A program made the translations under genes and the position numbers. The notes below the pieces were generated by a model that saw only the letters and a list, made by a program, of their open reading frames with translations, was not told the origin of the DNA and searched no databases. A stretch of DNA of 64,000 nt from Coriobacteriaceae bacterium AM113-163 (GTDB taxonomy: Bacteria; Actinomycetota; Coriobacteriia; Coriobacteriales; Coriobacteriaceae), in NCBI GenBank assembly GCA_027673765.1, contig JAQDWB010000011.1:1123-65122 (forward strand), read 5' to 3'. This document shows positions 52,588 to 60,964 of the stretch, piece after piece. Numbering within the stretch: position 1 is the first letter of the stretch; the number at the start of each line of letters is the position of its first letter.

Positions 52588-54258
52588 CTAGTGACGGAGT
52601 CCCAGCAGGCCACGGCCACGATGACGGGCGTCGGCGTGTACTTGAACGTGCGGGCCGGCGGCTTTGACGGACTCGGGCAGGTGCGAGTACTTCTTCTCGA
52701 AATTCTCCTCGAACATCACCGCCAGGTTGTGCGCGGCCTCGTCGTAGCGCGCGGTGCTCTGCCAGTACTGGCGCGGCACCAGGATGCCGTCGGGCACGCC
52801 GTGGCACGTGGTGGGAATGTCGACGTTAAAGATATCGTCATGCACGAATTCGCTGTCCTCGATGGTACCGTCGAGGGCGCGGGCCACCAGGGCGCGCGTG
52901 TAGGCAAGCTCGATGCGATGGCCCACGCCGTAGCCGCCGCCAATCCAGCCGGTGTTGACCAGGTACACACGCGTGCGGCCGTCGGCGATGCGCTCACCGA
53001 GCATCTTGGCATAGACCATGGGGTCGAGCGGCATAAACGGCTCGCCAAACAGCGAAGAGAACGTGGGCGTGGGCTCGGTGACGCCGACCTCGGTGCCGGG
53101 GATCTTGGCCGTAAAGCCCGTCACGAAGTGGTACATGGCGGCATCGGCCGTCAGGCGTGAGATGGGCGGCAACACGCCAAAGGCGTCGCAGGTCAGGAAC
53201 AGCACGACGCTTGGAGTGGTGCCCATGCCCTTGGTCCACGCGTTGGGAATGTGCTCCACAGGGTATGCCACGCGCGTGTTGTGCGTGATCGAGATGTCGT
53301 CGTAGTTGGGCTTGCGGTTCTCGTCGAGCACCACGTTTTCGCAGATCGCGCCAAAGCGGACAGCGTTGAAGATCTCGGGCTCGTGGAAGGCGTCCAGGCC
53401 CTCGCATTTGGCGTAGCAGCCACCCTCGATGTTAAAGATGCCCATGTCAGACCAGCCGTGCTCGTCGTCGCCGATCAGCAGGCGCGTGGGATTGGCCGAA
53501 AGCGTGGTCTTGCCGGTGCCGGACAGGCCAAAGAACACGGCGGTCTCGTGCGTGACGGGATCCATACTGGCCGAGCAGTGCATGGGCAGCACGTCGTCCT
53601 CGACGGGCAGCAGGTAATTCATGACGCTGAAAATGGACTTTTTGATCTCGCCGGAATAGCCGGTGCCGGCGACCAGAATCACGCGCTCCTGGAAGTTAAT
53701 GACCACGGCGGCGCTGGAGTTGAGGCCCTTGATGGCGGGATCGCACTGGTAGCCCGGCGCGGCGAGCACACAGAAGTCGGGCTCGCCGGTGCGCGCGATT
53801 TCGCGGGCGAGCGGGCGGGCGAGCATCTGCTTAATAAAGAGTGCCTGGCTGGCACGCTCGCAGGCAACGAGCAGGCGACGCGTGTGGTTGCGGTCGGCGC
53901 CCGCCATGCCGCGGGTGACGAACACGTCGCGCTCGTTGAGATAGTCGACGATGCCGGCCTTGATGGCCTCATAGCTCTCGACGGACAGCGGGCGGTTGAC
54001 GGCGCCCCAGGCAATTTTGTCGTGGACATCGGGGGTGTCGACGATAAAGCGGTCATTGGGGGAACGGCCGGTACGCTCCCCCGTCTCGATCACCAGCGCG
54101 CCGTTGGATGCCATGCGGCCTTCTTCGCGGCGGATAGCGTGCTCGACGAGCTCCGCGGCGGGTAGATCGACCAGCAGACGGGGCTGATTCTCGGCGGGAT
54201 CTTCGACCAGCGTAATACCAAAGTTGGACAAAACATCTGCAGGGGTAACACCAGGCAT
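52588..54258 (-). CDS. pckA: phosphoenolpyruvate carboxykinase (ATP)
   Basis: ATP-type PEPCK of 556 residues, interconverting oxaloacetate and PEP. GERTGRSPNDRFIVD is the N-terminal family motif; GYSGEIKKSIFSVMNYLLP, FFGLSGTGKTTLSANPTR (kinase-1a P-loop) and LIGDDEHGWSD (metal/kinase-2) make the active site. In gut anaerobes it usually works in the carboxylating direction toward fumarate and succinate. ATG 54256-54258 follows AAAGGAGG. A LacI-type palindrome lies 75 nt upstream. Confidence 0.97.
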   Translation of the reverse strand: MPGVTPADVLSNFGITLVEDPAENQPRLLVDLPAAELVEHAIRREEGRMASNGALVIETGERTGRSPNDRFIVDTPDVHDKIAWGAVNRPLSVESYEAIKAGIVDYLNERDVFVTRGMAGADRNHTRRLLVACERASQALFIKQMLARPLAREIARTGEPDFCVLAAPGYQCDPAIKGLNSSAAVVINFQERVILVAGTGYSGEIKKSIFSVMNYLLPVEDDVLPMHCSASMDPVTHETAVFFGLSGTGKTTLSANPTRLLIGDDEHGWSDMGIFNIEGGCYAKCEGLDAFHEPEIFNAVRFGAICENVVLDENRKPNYDDISITHNTRVAYPVEHIPNAWTKGMGTTPSVVLFLTCDAFGVLPPISRLTADAAMYHFVTGFTAKIPGTEVGVTEPTPTFSSLFGEPFMPLDPMVYAKMLGERIADGRTRVYLVNTGWIGGGYGVGHRIELAYTRALVARALDGTIEDSEFVHDDIFNVDIPTTCHGVPDGILVPRQYWQSTARYDEAAHNLAVMFEENFEKKYSHLPESVKAAGPHVQVHADARHRGRGLLGLRH

Positions 54259-54332
54259 GGGGCCTCCTTTAAAAACGCGACACGTGGACGCGACGCGCAC
54301 TTTACTCACGTAAAGCTCGTTGTACCCGATAT

Positions 54333-54348
54333 GCAAAAACGTTTTTGC
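54333..54348. promoter_or_regulatory. 16-bp perfect palindrome upstream of pckA
   Basis: GCAAAAACGTTTTTGC with a central CG step, the form seen in LacI/CcpA-family operators. On the minus strand it lies next to a TACAAC hexamer, 75 bases before the pckA start. The regulator is not identified. Confidence 0.5.
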
Positions 54349-54400
54349 GGCAACGGCGAAGCGCCCGCCCAACGGTCAAAAATCGCAGGCAAGCGGCCTA

Positions 54401-54535
54401 GTCATTGGGGACGTTTTTAACGACTAGTCGTTGGGGACACTCTTGAACAGGCAACAACCAAGAAGTGTCCCCAGATGCCGGCACTCGGGGACGTTCCTAA
54501 AGTGCCGGCACATAAGGAACGTCCCCGAGTGCCGG
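54401..54535 (+). repeat. GGGGACGTTCCT-type repeat array with nested palindromes
   Basis: Holds AACGACTAGTCGTT (54419-54432), GGGGACACTCTTG facing CAAGAAGTGTCCCC (54433-54472), and an 18-bp perfect inverted repeat GCACTCGGGGACGTTCCT (54481-54498) with its complement at 54515-54532 around GTGCCGGCAC. Related shorter copies lie at 35031 and 41681. It fills most of the 378-bp gap between pckA and the flippase. Confidence 0.75.
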
Positions 54536-54636
54536 CTACTGAATGGCGCCGCCGAAATTATCGAACAACCTGTTCAAAAACACGAACGAACACCGTCGCG
54601 TCTATACTAGAGCGCAGCAATAGAAAGGACCCCGCT

Positions 54637-56220
54637 TTGAGCATCACGCCCCTCGATAGCATTCGCCGCGCCATCGCCCGCCGCAATGGCGTCGCCGACC
54701 CCGCCGTAGCGGGCAGCGGCACCGCAAGGGCCCAGGGCGGACGCATCGAGAACGGCCTGTTCCCCGCCTCCCACACGGCCGAAGAGCTCGCGCGCATCCA
54801 GGAGCTGAGCCAGCGCAACGCCGGCGGCCCCGACAGCAGCCAGGCCACGCGCCGTCGCCGGCGCGAACGCGATCGGGAGCCCGGCCCCGTCCGCCGCATG
54901 GTCAACGCTTGGTGGAACCGTCTGCTCGGCGCCGTCTACGGCGGCGGCTTCTCCATGCAGGAAGCGGAATACGAGGAGCACGCCACCAGTCGCGACTATC
55001 TTTGGAACACCCTCGGCACCGCCGTGTGGGGCTTGGCATTTCCGCTGCTCACCATCGTGTCTACGCAGCTAGTGGGCGCCGAAGAAGCAGGCAAATTCTC
55101 CATCGCCTTTGTCACCGGCACGCTCATCATGATCGCGTGCAACTACGGCGTGCGCAATTTCCAGGTCTCGGACATCGACGAAAAGACGTCCTTTGCCTCC
55201 TACCAGCTCAACCGCTGGCTTTGTGGAGCGCTCGCCCTAGGCTGCGGCCTCATGTACAGCAGCGCCCGCGGCTATGACGCGCAGATGGCGACGATTGGCC
55301 TGGGCGTCTACCTGTATAAGGTCATCGACGGCGTCGCCGACGTGTACGAAGGCCGCCTGCAGCAGGCCGACAAACTCTACTTGGCTGGAATGAGCCAAAC
55401 GCTACGCTCCGTCGGCGTCATCGCGGTCTTCAGCGTGGCGCTGTTCCTCACGCGCAGCATGCCCATCGCGGCCATGGCCATGGGCATCGCCGCGATCGCC
55501 TCGCTCGTGCTGGTCACCGCGCCGCTCGCCCTGCTCGAGACCGAAAAATCGCGCCGCGTGAGCCTTCGCGAGGTCGGCCACCTGTTTGCCCAGTGCGCTC
55601 CACTCTTTGGTGCACTGTTCTTGTTCAACCTTATCGAGAGCATGCCCAAGTTTGTGATGGAAGGCACGCTGGCATACAAATATCAGCTGTACTTTAATGC
55701 CCTGTTCTTTCCGGCGCAGGCTATTTTGCTGAGCATTGGATTTATCTATAAACCGCAGCTCCTGCGCTTGTCGAGCATTTGGGCTAATCCTCGCAAGCGT
55801 CGTCGCTTTGACCTGATTATTGTTGCCGTTATGGCGCTGATCGTGGTCATCACCGGCATGTGCGCCGCGTTTATGGCAGGTCCCGGTATTTCCCTCATGA
55901 GCTTTATGTACGGCCTCAGCTTTGAACGCTACCGTACGCTGGCGCTGCTGATGGTCGTCGCCGGCGGCGTCACCGCGGCCATCGACTTTATCTACGCCAT
56001 CATCACGGTGCTGCGCCACGCTGGAGACGTCACCAAGATCTACCTGATCTGCTTCGCCGTAAGCGTGGTGCTGCCGGTGATCCTGATTAAGCTGCTGGGT
56101 CTGATGGGCGCCGTGGTGAGCTACCTAGCCATCATGGCCCTACTCCTGGTGCTGCTGATAATCGAGTACGCCCACATCCGCCAACGCATCGAACGCGACC
56201 GCAACCCATACGGCGCCTAA
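54637..56220 (+). CDS. polysaccharide flippase-like membrane protein, TTG start
   Basis: Integral membrane protein of 527 residues. After a 120-residue cytoplasmic, Arg-rich N-terminal extension come about twelve helices in the MOP/polysaccharide-export arrangement (WNTLGTAVWGLAFPLLTIV, ISLMSFMYGLSFERYR and others). It likely moves lipid-linked glycan units across the membrane, fitting the wall glycan genes elsewhere in the window. TTG 54637-54639 is the start, seven bases after AAAGGA; TATACT at 54602-54607 is a good -10. The long basic extension is unusual for flippases. Confidence 0.82.
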   Translation: MSITPLDSIRRAIARRNGVADPAVAGSGTARAQGGRIENGLFPASHTAEELARIQELSQRNAGGPDSSQATRRRRRERDREPGPVRRMVNAWWNRLLGAVYGGGFSMQEAEYEEHATSRDYLWNTLGTAVWGLAFPLLTIVSTQLVGAEEAGKFSIAFVTGTLIMIACNYGVRNFQVSDIDEKTSFASYQLNRWLCGALALGCGLMYSSARGYDAQMATIGLGVYLYKVIDGVADVYEGRLQQADKLYLAGMSQTLRSVGVIAVFSVALFLTRSMPIAAMAMGIAAIASLVLVTAPLALLETEKSRRVSLREVGHLFAQCAPLFGALFLFNLIESMPKFVMEGTLAYKYQLYFNALFFPAQAILLSIGFIYKPQLLRLSSIWANPRKRRRFDLIIVAVMALIVVITGMCAAFMAGPGISLMSFMYGLSFERYRTLALLMVVAGGVTAAIDFIYAIITVLRHAGDVTKIYLICFAVSVVLPVILIKLLGLMGAVVSYLAIMALLLVLLIIEYAHIRQRIERDRNPYGA

Positions 56221-56248
56221 TTAGCTGCCCCGGTCATCGGAATTTGCG

Positions 56249-56515
56249 ATGGAATCGCCCCGGCTGGGGTCTCGTTGAAGACAATATGCATCACGCAAAA
56301 CTAAGTGAGTAGACTTTTACCGAATCCCCGACCACACCGACAAACCACAAGTCTGTGACCTGCGGTTTTATTGAGGCAAATATGTTGGGTGCTCGGCATT
56401 TCCAAAAAAGTCTACTCACTTAGCCAGCGGGCAGCCAAAAAAGAACCGTCGCGACGTCGTTTGACTCCGTTGCGACGGTTTTTCGAGCATTTTCGCGCTG
56501 CCGAGGACGCAGACG
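56249..56515. repeat. long inverted-repeat element, copy E1
   Basis: About 265-bp intergenic element. CTAAGTGAGTAGACTTTT (56301-56318) pairs perfectly with its complement at 56406-56423 across about 87 bases, and a second stem AACCGTCGC/GCGACGGTT follows at 56445-56480. The whole block recurs in the same orientation at 59341 (E2). It accounts for most of the 387-bp gap between flippase and phosphatase genes; the remainder ends in GTCCCAAATTAGCTACCC at 56581-56598, an exact reverse copy of 25195-25212. Confidence 0.8.
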
Positions 56516-56607
56516 CTCCTCATTTCTAGCGCTTACCAAGCAAGAAGGCGCCACTCTCCGAAAGTAGTCAAAAAAGCCCCGTCCCAAATTAGCTACCCTT
56601 TGCGCCG

Positions 56608-57447
56608 TTATTCCCCGGGGCGAATATTCGCGTAGAACTCGGCCCCATCGTCCAGGCGCAGAATCCCGACGCGGCCGAACTCCGACCCAGTGGCGGCAGC
56701 GCAGTCGATGTCGATGCGATCGGGCACACCGGCAGTGTCCTCGCCGCCCAAGCGCACGATCTGCCCGCGTCCCGATTCCTCATCGAGACCCGCCAGACCA
56801 CCGACCTCGCAATAGCGCCCAAGCGATACCGTGGGCGTGTGGCCGCTCACCACGACCGGGCCCTTGCCCTCGGCAGAAAGCAGCCCGGTCGGCACATCCC
56901 AATAGCCGTGACGAATCCATAGCAGGTCATCGGACGACTGCACTGCGAGCATCTGCTGCAGCAGCTCGCGATCGGCACTCACCGCACCGACGCCATCGGC
57001 ACAATCGACGCCATGCTCAAGCAAAAACGCCCGGGCCGCCTCAGTCTCAATACCGGCATGTACCAGCAGATACGGGCGCTCCTCGGTCTCGGCCACCGCA
57101 TAGAGCGGCAGCGCGGCCATCCATCGCACGAGCTCCTCGTATGCCTCAAATTCCATGTCGTTGAGCTGCTCGCGCGTCGTCCAGCCACCGTTGATATCCC
57201 AGGTCTCGGCATCGAGCGGATCCTGGCCAATGATGGCATCGAGCATGATCTGCTCGTGATTACCCTTGAGCACGCGGGCGTTGGGCAGCGAGCGCACGAG
57301 CTTAATAACGCCGACCGGATCGGGCCCGCGATCGATCATGTCGCCCAACACGTACAGCGTGTCGTCGGACGTCAACAAGATTTTAGACAGGGCCTCGTCA
57401 AGCGCACGCACGTGCCCGTGAGCATCAGATGTCACATAGATCGCCAT
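56608..57447 (-). CDS. calcineurin-type metallophosphatase (PrpE/ApaH-like)
   Basis: Protein of 279 residues. The metal-binding motifs are all there: TSDAHGH (D-x-H), YVLGDMIDRG (GDxxDRG), VLKGNHEQIM (GNHE) and a late VVVSGHTPTV (GHTP). Small members of this family act as serine/threonine phosphatases or as diadenosine tetraphosphatases. Start ATG 57445-57447 has AGGAGAGG upstream. Divergent from the antiporter at 57701. Confidence 0.88.
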   Translation of the reverse strand: MAIYVTSDAHGHVRALDEALSKILLTSDDTLYVLGDMIDRGPDPVGVIKLVRSLPNARVLKGNHEQIMLDAIIGQDPLDAETWDINGGWTTREQLNDMEFEAYEELVRWMAALPLYAVAETEERPYLLVHAGIETEAARAFLLEHGVDCADGVGAVSADRELLQQMLAVQSSDDLLWIRHGYWDVPTGLLSAEGKGPVVVSGHTPTVSLGRYCEVGGLAGLDEESGRGQIVRLGGEDTAGVPDRIDIDCAAATGSEFGRVGILRLDDGAEFYANIRPGE

Positions 57448-57700
57448 GGTACGCCTCTCCTTGCATTGCGGCCGAAGCCCGGTGCCGCAACTAAAACTTC
57501 AAGTTGAACTTAAACGTTACCCATTGTACTCCGTTGCAATAAAGCTGGAAAGGGTTTCCGAGCAGAGGCAAAGACGGAAGCCGTCTATGACGATATCGCG
57601 CACGCCCGCAATCCAACCCCATAAACCCACCGCCTTTGGGTACAAATAACCGCAGACAACTGACCGTGCCACGCCAACCACCCAGGAGCGGACACCATCC

Positions 57701-59302
57701 ATGAACCAGATACTTCTCTTTATCGGCCTCGTCATTATTCTGTGCCTGACCATCAAACCCGTCGGCAAAAAGCTCCCCTTCCCCACCCTGCTCATCTTTA
57801 TCGCGCTCGGCATGCTGCTGGGTGTCAACGGCCCGGCGCACATCGACTTTAGCGACTATGCGCTCACCGAAACCGTCTGCAGCACGGCGCTGCTGTTCAT
57901 CATGTTCTACGGCGGCTTTAACACCAACATCGACCGTGCCAAACCTGTCGCCGCGCCTGCGGTGCTGCTGAGCACGCTCGGCGTCGTCATCACTGCCGGC
58001 ATCACCGGCGTGTTCGCCCACTTTGTGCTGGGCTTCGACTGGATCGGCGGCCTGCTGCTGGGATCGGTCGTGGCATCCACCGACGCGGCCAGCGTCTTTA
58101 GCGTGCTGCGCGAGCACAACCTGTCGCTAAAGGGCGGCACCGACTCGCTGCTCGAGGTCGAATCGGGCTCTAACGACCCCGTCGCCTACATGCTCACCGC
58201 GGTGCTCGCGACCCTTGCGGCGGGCGGCAATATCGACATTCCCGTGCTGCTGGCCAAGCAGATCATCCTGGGCGTGGGGCTGGGCCTTGCCATCGGCTGG
58301 ACATCCAGCCGTCTGATTGAGCGCGCACACGCAACGGTCGAGGGGGCGCAGACTATCTTTTTGTTCGCCGTGGCGATCGTCGCCTACGCACTGCCGAGCT
58401 ATCTGGGTGGCAACGGCTTTTTGGCCGTATACCTGGCCGGCATCGTGCTAGGCGCGAGCGATATCACCGACAAGGTCGAGATGGCCCACTTCTTTGACAC
58501 CCTCACCGAAATGGCCGAGATGACTATCTTCTTCTTGCTTGGTCTGCTCGTGACACCCGCTCGCCTGCCGCAGATGCTGCTACCGGGCCTGGCGTTCATG
58601 GCGTTTATGCTCTTTGTGAGCCGCCCCATCGCCGTCGGCCTGCTGTTGGCGCCGTTTAGGACCAACCCTCGCCAGGTCGCACTCGTAAGCTGGGCGGGTC
58701 TGCGCGGCGCGGCTTCGGTCGTATTTAGCCTCTTTGCCGTAGTGGCCGGTGTTCCCGGTGGACATGACCTATTTGACCTGGTCTTTGTAATTGCCGTGTC
58801 GAGCATTGTGGTGCAGGGCTCGCTGCTGCCGGCGGTGGCGAAAAAGCTCGACATGATCGACGCAGAAGGCGACGTGCGCCGCACGTTTAACGACTACCGC
58901 GACGAAGACGGCATGTCGTTTGTTAAGCTCAAGGTGGGAGCGGGACATCCGTTTGCCGGGCGCTCGCTTGCCGATATTGGCAGCGCTACGAACATGCTCG
59001 TCATCCTGGTGCTGCGCGATGGCGCGCACCCGGTGCTGCCCAACGGGGATACCGTGATCGAAGAAGGCGACCTTCTGGTTATGGCCGCACCGACGTTTGA
59101 GGAGCGTGCCGAGGTTACGCTGCGCGAGGTCACCGTGACTCCCCACGGTCGCTTGGCTGGACAGCGTCTGCGCGACGTGCCACAGGGCAAGCACCCCTTT
59201 ATCGTCGTGATGCTCAAGCGCGACGGCCAAACGATCATCCCCGACGGCAACACCCTTATATACGCCGGCGACGAAGCCGTCATCGCCACGCTGGCGTCGT
59301 AG
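57701..59302 (+). CDS. CPA1-type potassium/proton antiporter with TrkA-C domain
   Basis: Membrane transporter of 533 residues. Residues 1-385 contain about twelve helices of the monovalent cation:proton antiporter-1 family, with LGSVVASTDAASVFSVL and ESGSNDPVAYMLT giving the ion-binding Asp residues. Residues about 405-530 hold two TrkA-C-like subdomains (KVGAGHPFAGRSLADIG and a repeat unit after residue 475) that sense ligand, as in CvrA/NhaP2. It exports K+ or Na+ in exchange for protons. GGAG lies 11 bases before ATG 57701. Confidence 0.88.
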   Translation: MNQILLFIGLVIILCLTIKPVGKKLPFPTLLIFIALGMLLGVNGPAHIDFSDYALTETVCSTALLFIMFYGGFNTNIDRAKPVAAPAVLLSTLGVVITAGITGVFAHFVLGFDWIGGLLLGSVVASTDAASVFSVLREHNLSLKGGTDSLLEVESGSNDPVAYMLTAVLATLAAGGNIDIPVLLAKQIILGVGLGLAIGWTSSRLIERAHATVEGAQTIFLFAVAIVAYALPSYLGGNGFLAVYLAGIVLGASDITDKVEMAHFFDTLTEMAEMTIFFLLGLLVTPARLPQMLLPGLAFMAFMLFVSRPIAVGLLLAPFRTNPRQVALVSWAGLRGAASVVFSLFAVVAGVPGGHDLFDLVFVIAVSSIVVQGSLLPAVAKKLDMIDAEGDVRRTFNDYRDEDGMSFVKLKVGAGHPFAGRSLADIGSATNMLVILVLRDGAHPVLPNGDTVIEEGDLLVMAAPTFEERAEVTLREVTVTPHGRLAGQRLRDVPQGKHPFIVVMLKRDGQTIIPDGNTLIYAGDEAVIATLAS

Positions 59303-59340
59303 CGGGCAGGGACAGCCGTCCCGAATTGGCTACATTTGAG

Positions 59341-59607
59341 CATCAATCGCCCCGACAGGGGTCTCGTTGAGGACAGTTAGCGTCTGGCAAAACTAAGTGA
59401 GTAGACTTTTGTCGAATCGCCGACCACGTCACCAAAGCACAAGTCTGTGACCTACGGGTTTGTTGAAGCAAATTAGTCAGGTGCTCAGGATTTCCAAAAA
59501 AGCCTACTCACTTAGCCGGCGGGTGGCCATAATAGAACCGCCGCGACGTCGTTGGACTCCGTTGCGACGGTTTATCATGCATTTTCGCACAGCCGTGGGC
59601 ACAAACA
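59341..59607. repeat. long inverted-repeat element, copy E2
   Basis: Second copy of the E1 element in the same orientation, roughly three-quarters identical. Arms CTAAGTGAGTAGACTTTT (59393-59410) and the complementary region ending 59515 differ by one base, and the second stem (AACCGCCGC/GCGACGGTT) also by one; both changes leave a G-U pair on the minus strand but a C-A mismatch on the plus strand. The phosphatase and antiporter genes lie between the two copies. Confidence 0.8.
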
Positions 59608-59623
59608 CCCCGTCGCCCCATAT

Positions 59624-59650
59624 GACAAAGGGGCAGTCCCTTTGTCACAT
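59624..59650. repeat. short palindrome TGACAAAGGG/CCCTTTGTCA
   Basis: Perfect 10-bp arms around GCAG; shares the CAAAGG core of the R1 repeats but with other flanks. It lies between element E2 and the first small RNA copy. Confidence 0.6.
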
Positions 59651-59732
59651 TAAATAGAACTTCAGCAAGAAGCTGAGGAAAAAGAAGACCGAATGAGCCA
59701 CCGCTCGCATCGCAACCATGGTATAAATGGAT

Positions 59733-59786
59733 TGCGCTCCTTTATGGAGGGCAGTCAAGGGCCGGGAGATCCCCCCGGCATTTTTG
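59733..59786 (+). ncRNA. DUF3800-associated small RNA, copy A
   Basis: GGTATAAAT (59720-59728) supplies a -10. The RNA has stem 1 CTCC-tttat-GGAG, a linker GGCAGTCAAGG, then terminator stem GCCGGG/CCCGGC and TTTTT. The same layout recurs in copies B and C. No convincing -35. Confidence 0.65.
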
Positions 59787-59859
59787 TTTTTAGGTCAACA
59801 GGAAATCGAGCGAAATGTCTCGTGTAGACCCGACATGCGGTTTCTGTTATAAAGATGTC

Positions 59860-59916
59860 GGTACCCTCGAATAGAGGGGCCTCCAAGAGCCGGGGTCTTA
59901 CCTCCGGCATTTTTTA
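59860..59916 (+). ncRNA. DUF3800-associated small RNA, copy B
   Basis: Promoter TAGACC (59825-59830), 17 bases, TATAAA (59848-59853). Stem 1 CCCTC-gaata-GAGGG, linker GCCTCCAAGA, then terminator stem GCCGG/CCGGC with imperfect middle and six or seven T. It converges on the DUF3800 gene, ending 20 nt before its stop codon. Confidence 0.7.
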
Positions 59917-59936
59917 TGCAATACGAGGCCTGCCCA

Positions 59937-60611
59937 TTAGACGACAGCCTTCTTTCTTATTTCTTTTAGTAAGCCTTTTTTAAACGCAGTACTACCACCA
60001 AAAAACTTCTGGTCAGTATTAGTCTGCTTATTCGCCTGATATTTCAGACTCGTGAACTCAATGGTACAGATATAGTCCGCAGCCTGAGCCAAATAGTAAT
60101 CCGATGAAGTTGTCGGCTTATAGATAACTGCATTTTTAGCCAAAGCGTAATCGATTGCCTTGTGAAGCGCACTCGAAACCGAACCCTGTCCTCCGTCGTA
60201 GTAAATCTTCACAGCATCAAACTGCTGAAACCAACTCAAATTATCGAATATGAAATCGATGATTTCACGCCGCATCGCATCAGCGATCTGTTTGAGAGTT
60301 CGATACCGATGCGTCTTGAATACAAACACCTTGTACGAGATGGGCAAATGTCGAAACATAACTCGAAATAGTGAAAACAGCCTTTTTCTCTCACTGATGT
60401 CCAAGTCCTTGAACTGATCTTTTCCATTCATGAGAGGAGAAGCATGGAACGGAAGGAGCGGCAATCCGCTATCGGCTACCGCCCTTTCATATTTCTCTAT
60501 TCCCTCAGCGATGGGAATATTTTGTTCATGAAAAACAAAGGCAACCAGATAGTATTTTTCACGAAGATCATCGCTTCCAGATTCATCAATAAAGATACTC
60601 AGCTCTCGCAT
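59937..60611 (-). CDS. DUF3800 domain protein
   Basis: Protein of 224 residues. The family signature IFIDESGSDD opens it, with the Asp/Glu of DESG, a central YYDGGQG and a late YYLAQAADYICTIEF (Gln/Asp) block; the fold is thought to be RNase H-like, suggesting a metal-dependent nuclease. ATG 60609-60611 was chosen because AAGGA lies six bases upstream. The base composition is lower in GC than its neighbours, a sign of transfer. A promoter and an RNA with its own terminator stand directly in front. Such genes are often found near defence loci and structured RNAs. Confidence 0.87.
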   Translation of the reverse strand: MRELSIFIDESGSDDLREKYYLVAFVFHEQNIPIAEGIEKYERAVADSGLPLLPFHASPLMNGKDQFKDLDISERKRLFSLFRVMFRHLPISYKVFVFKTHRYRTLKQIADAMRREIIDFIFDNLSWFQQFDAVKIYYDGGQGSVSSALHKAIDYALAKNAVIYKPTTSSDYYLAQAADYICTIEFTSLKYQANKQTNTDQKFFGGSTAFKKGLLKEIRKKAVV

Positions 60612-60625
60612 GGGCAATCCTTAAT

Positions 60626-60681
60626 AAAAAAGCCGGGGAAAACGTCCCCGGCACTTGGAAGCCCTCTCTTAAGAGATGACC
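60626..60681 (-). ncRNA. DUF3800-associated small RNA, copy C, in the DUF3800 leader
   Basis: Stem 1 TCTC-ttaa-GAGA, linker GGGCTTCCAAGT, then a perfect terminator stem GCCGGGG/CCCCGGC and TTTTTT. It ends 15 nt before the DUF3800 start codon, so reading into the gene requires passing this terminator. The Rfam collection includes several candidate RNA motifs named for DUF3800 genes; this fits that picture, though I cannot say which class. Confidence 0.75.
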
Positions 60682-60687
60682 ACCTAA

Positions 60688-60717
60688 TTTATACCATGAA
60701 GTTGGACGTATATTCAA
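60688..60717 (-). promoter_or_regulatory. promoter of RNA copy C and DUF3800 gene
   Basis: Minus strand TTGAAT (60717-60712), 18 bases, TATAAA (60693-60688). Confidence 0.75.
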
Positions 60718-60766
60718 GCATGAGTATAAAATACAAACATATGTTCGTCAATAGCAAAGGTGACCA

Positions 60767-60964
60767 TCATTCAGCGTCGCCATCGACAGAAAAGTCGCGG
60801 AGGTCGAGGCCTTCGCGTTCGGCTCGGGCTAGGAGCTCTTGAGGTGACTCGTCCTCGATATCCATCACGTCGAGCATGGCGGCCGGAAAGCCCACGCCGG
60901 CTGCACTCCCCGCACGGTCGATCATACTCTCGCGCAGCTGGTCAACATTAATATCGATTTTCAT
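60767..60964 (-). CDS. small acidic protein of 65 residues, function unknown
   Basis: Starts MKIDINVDQLRESMIDRAG and is acidic overall, with a hydrophobic middle (AGVGFPAAMLDVMDIE) and a C-terminal helix rich in Glu/Arg. Its ATG 60962-60964 overlaps the end of the upstream 464-codon gene by 17 nt in another frame, and GGGGG(T) precedes it, so the two are translationally coupled. It may be a small partner of the upstream protein. Not recognised. Confidence 0.7.
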   Translation of the reverse strand: MKIDINVDQLRESMIDRAGSAAGVGFPAAMLDVMDIEDESPQELLARAEREGLDLRDFSVDGDAE

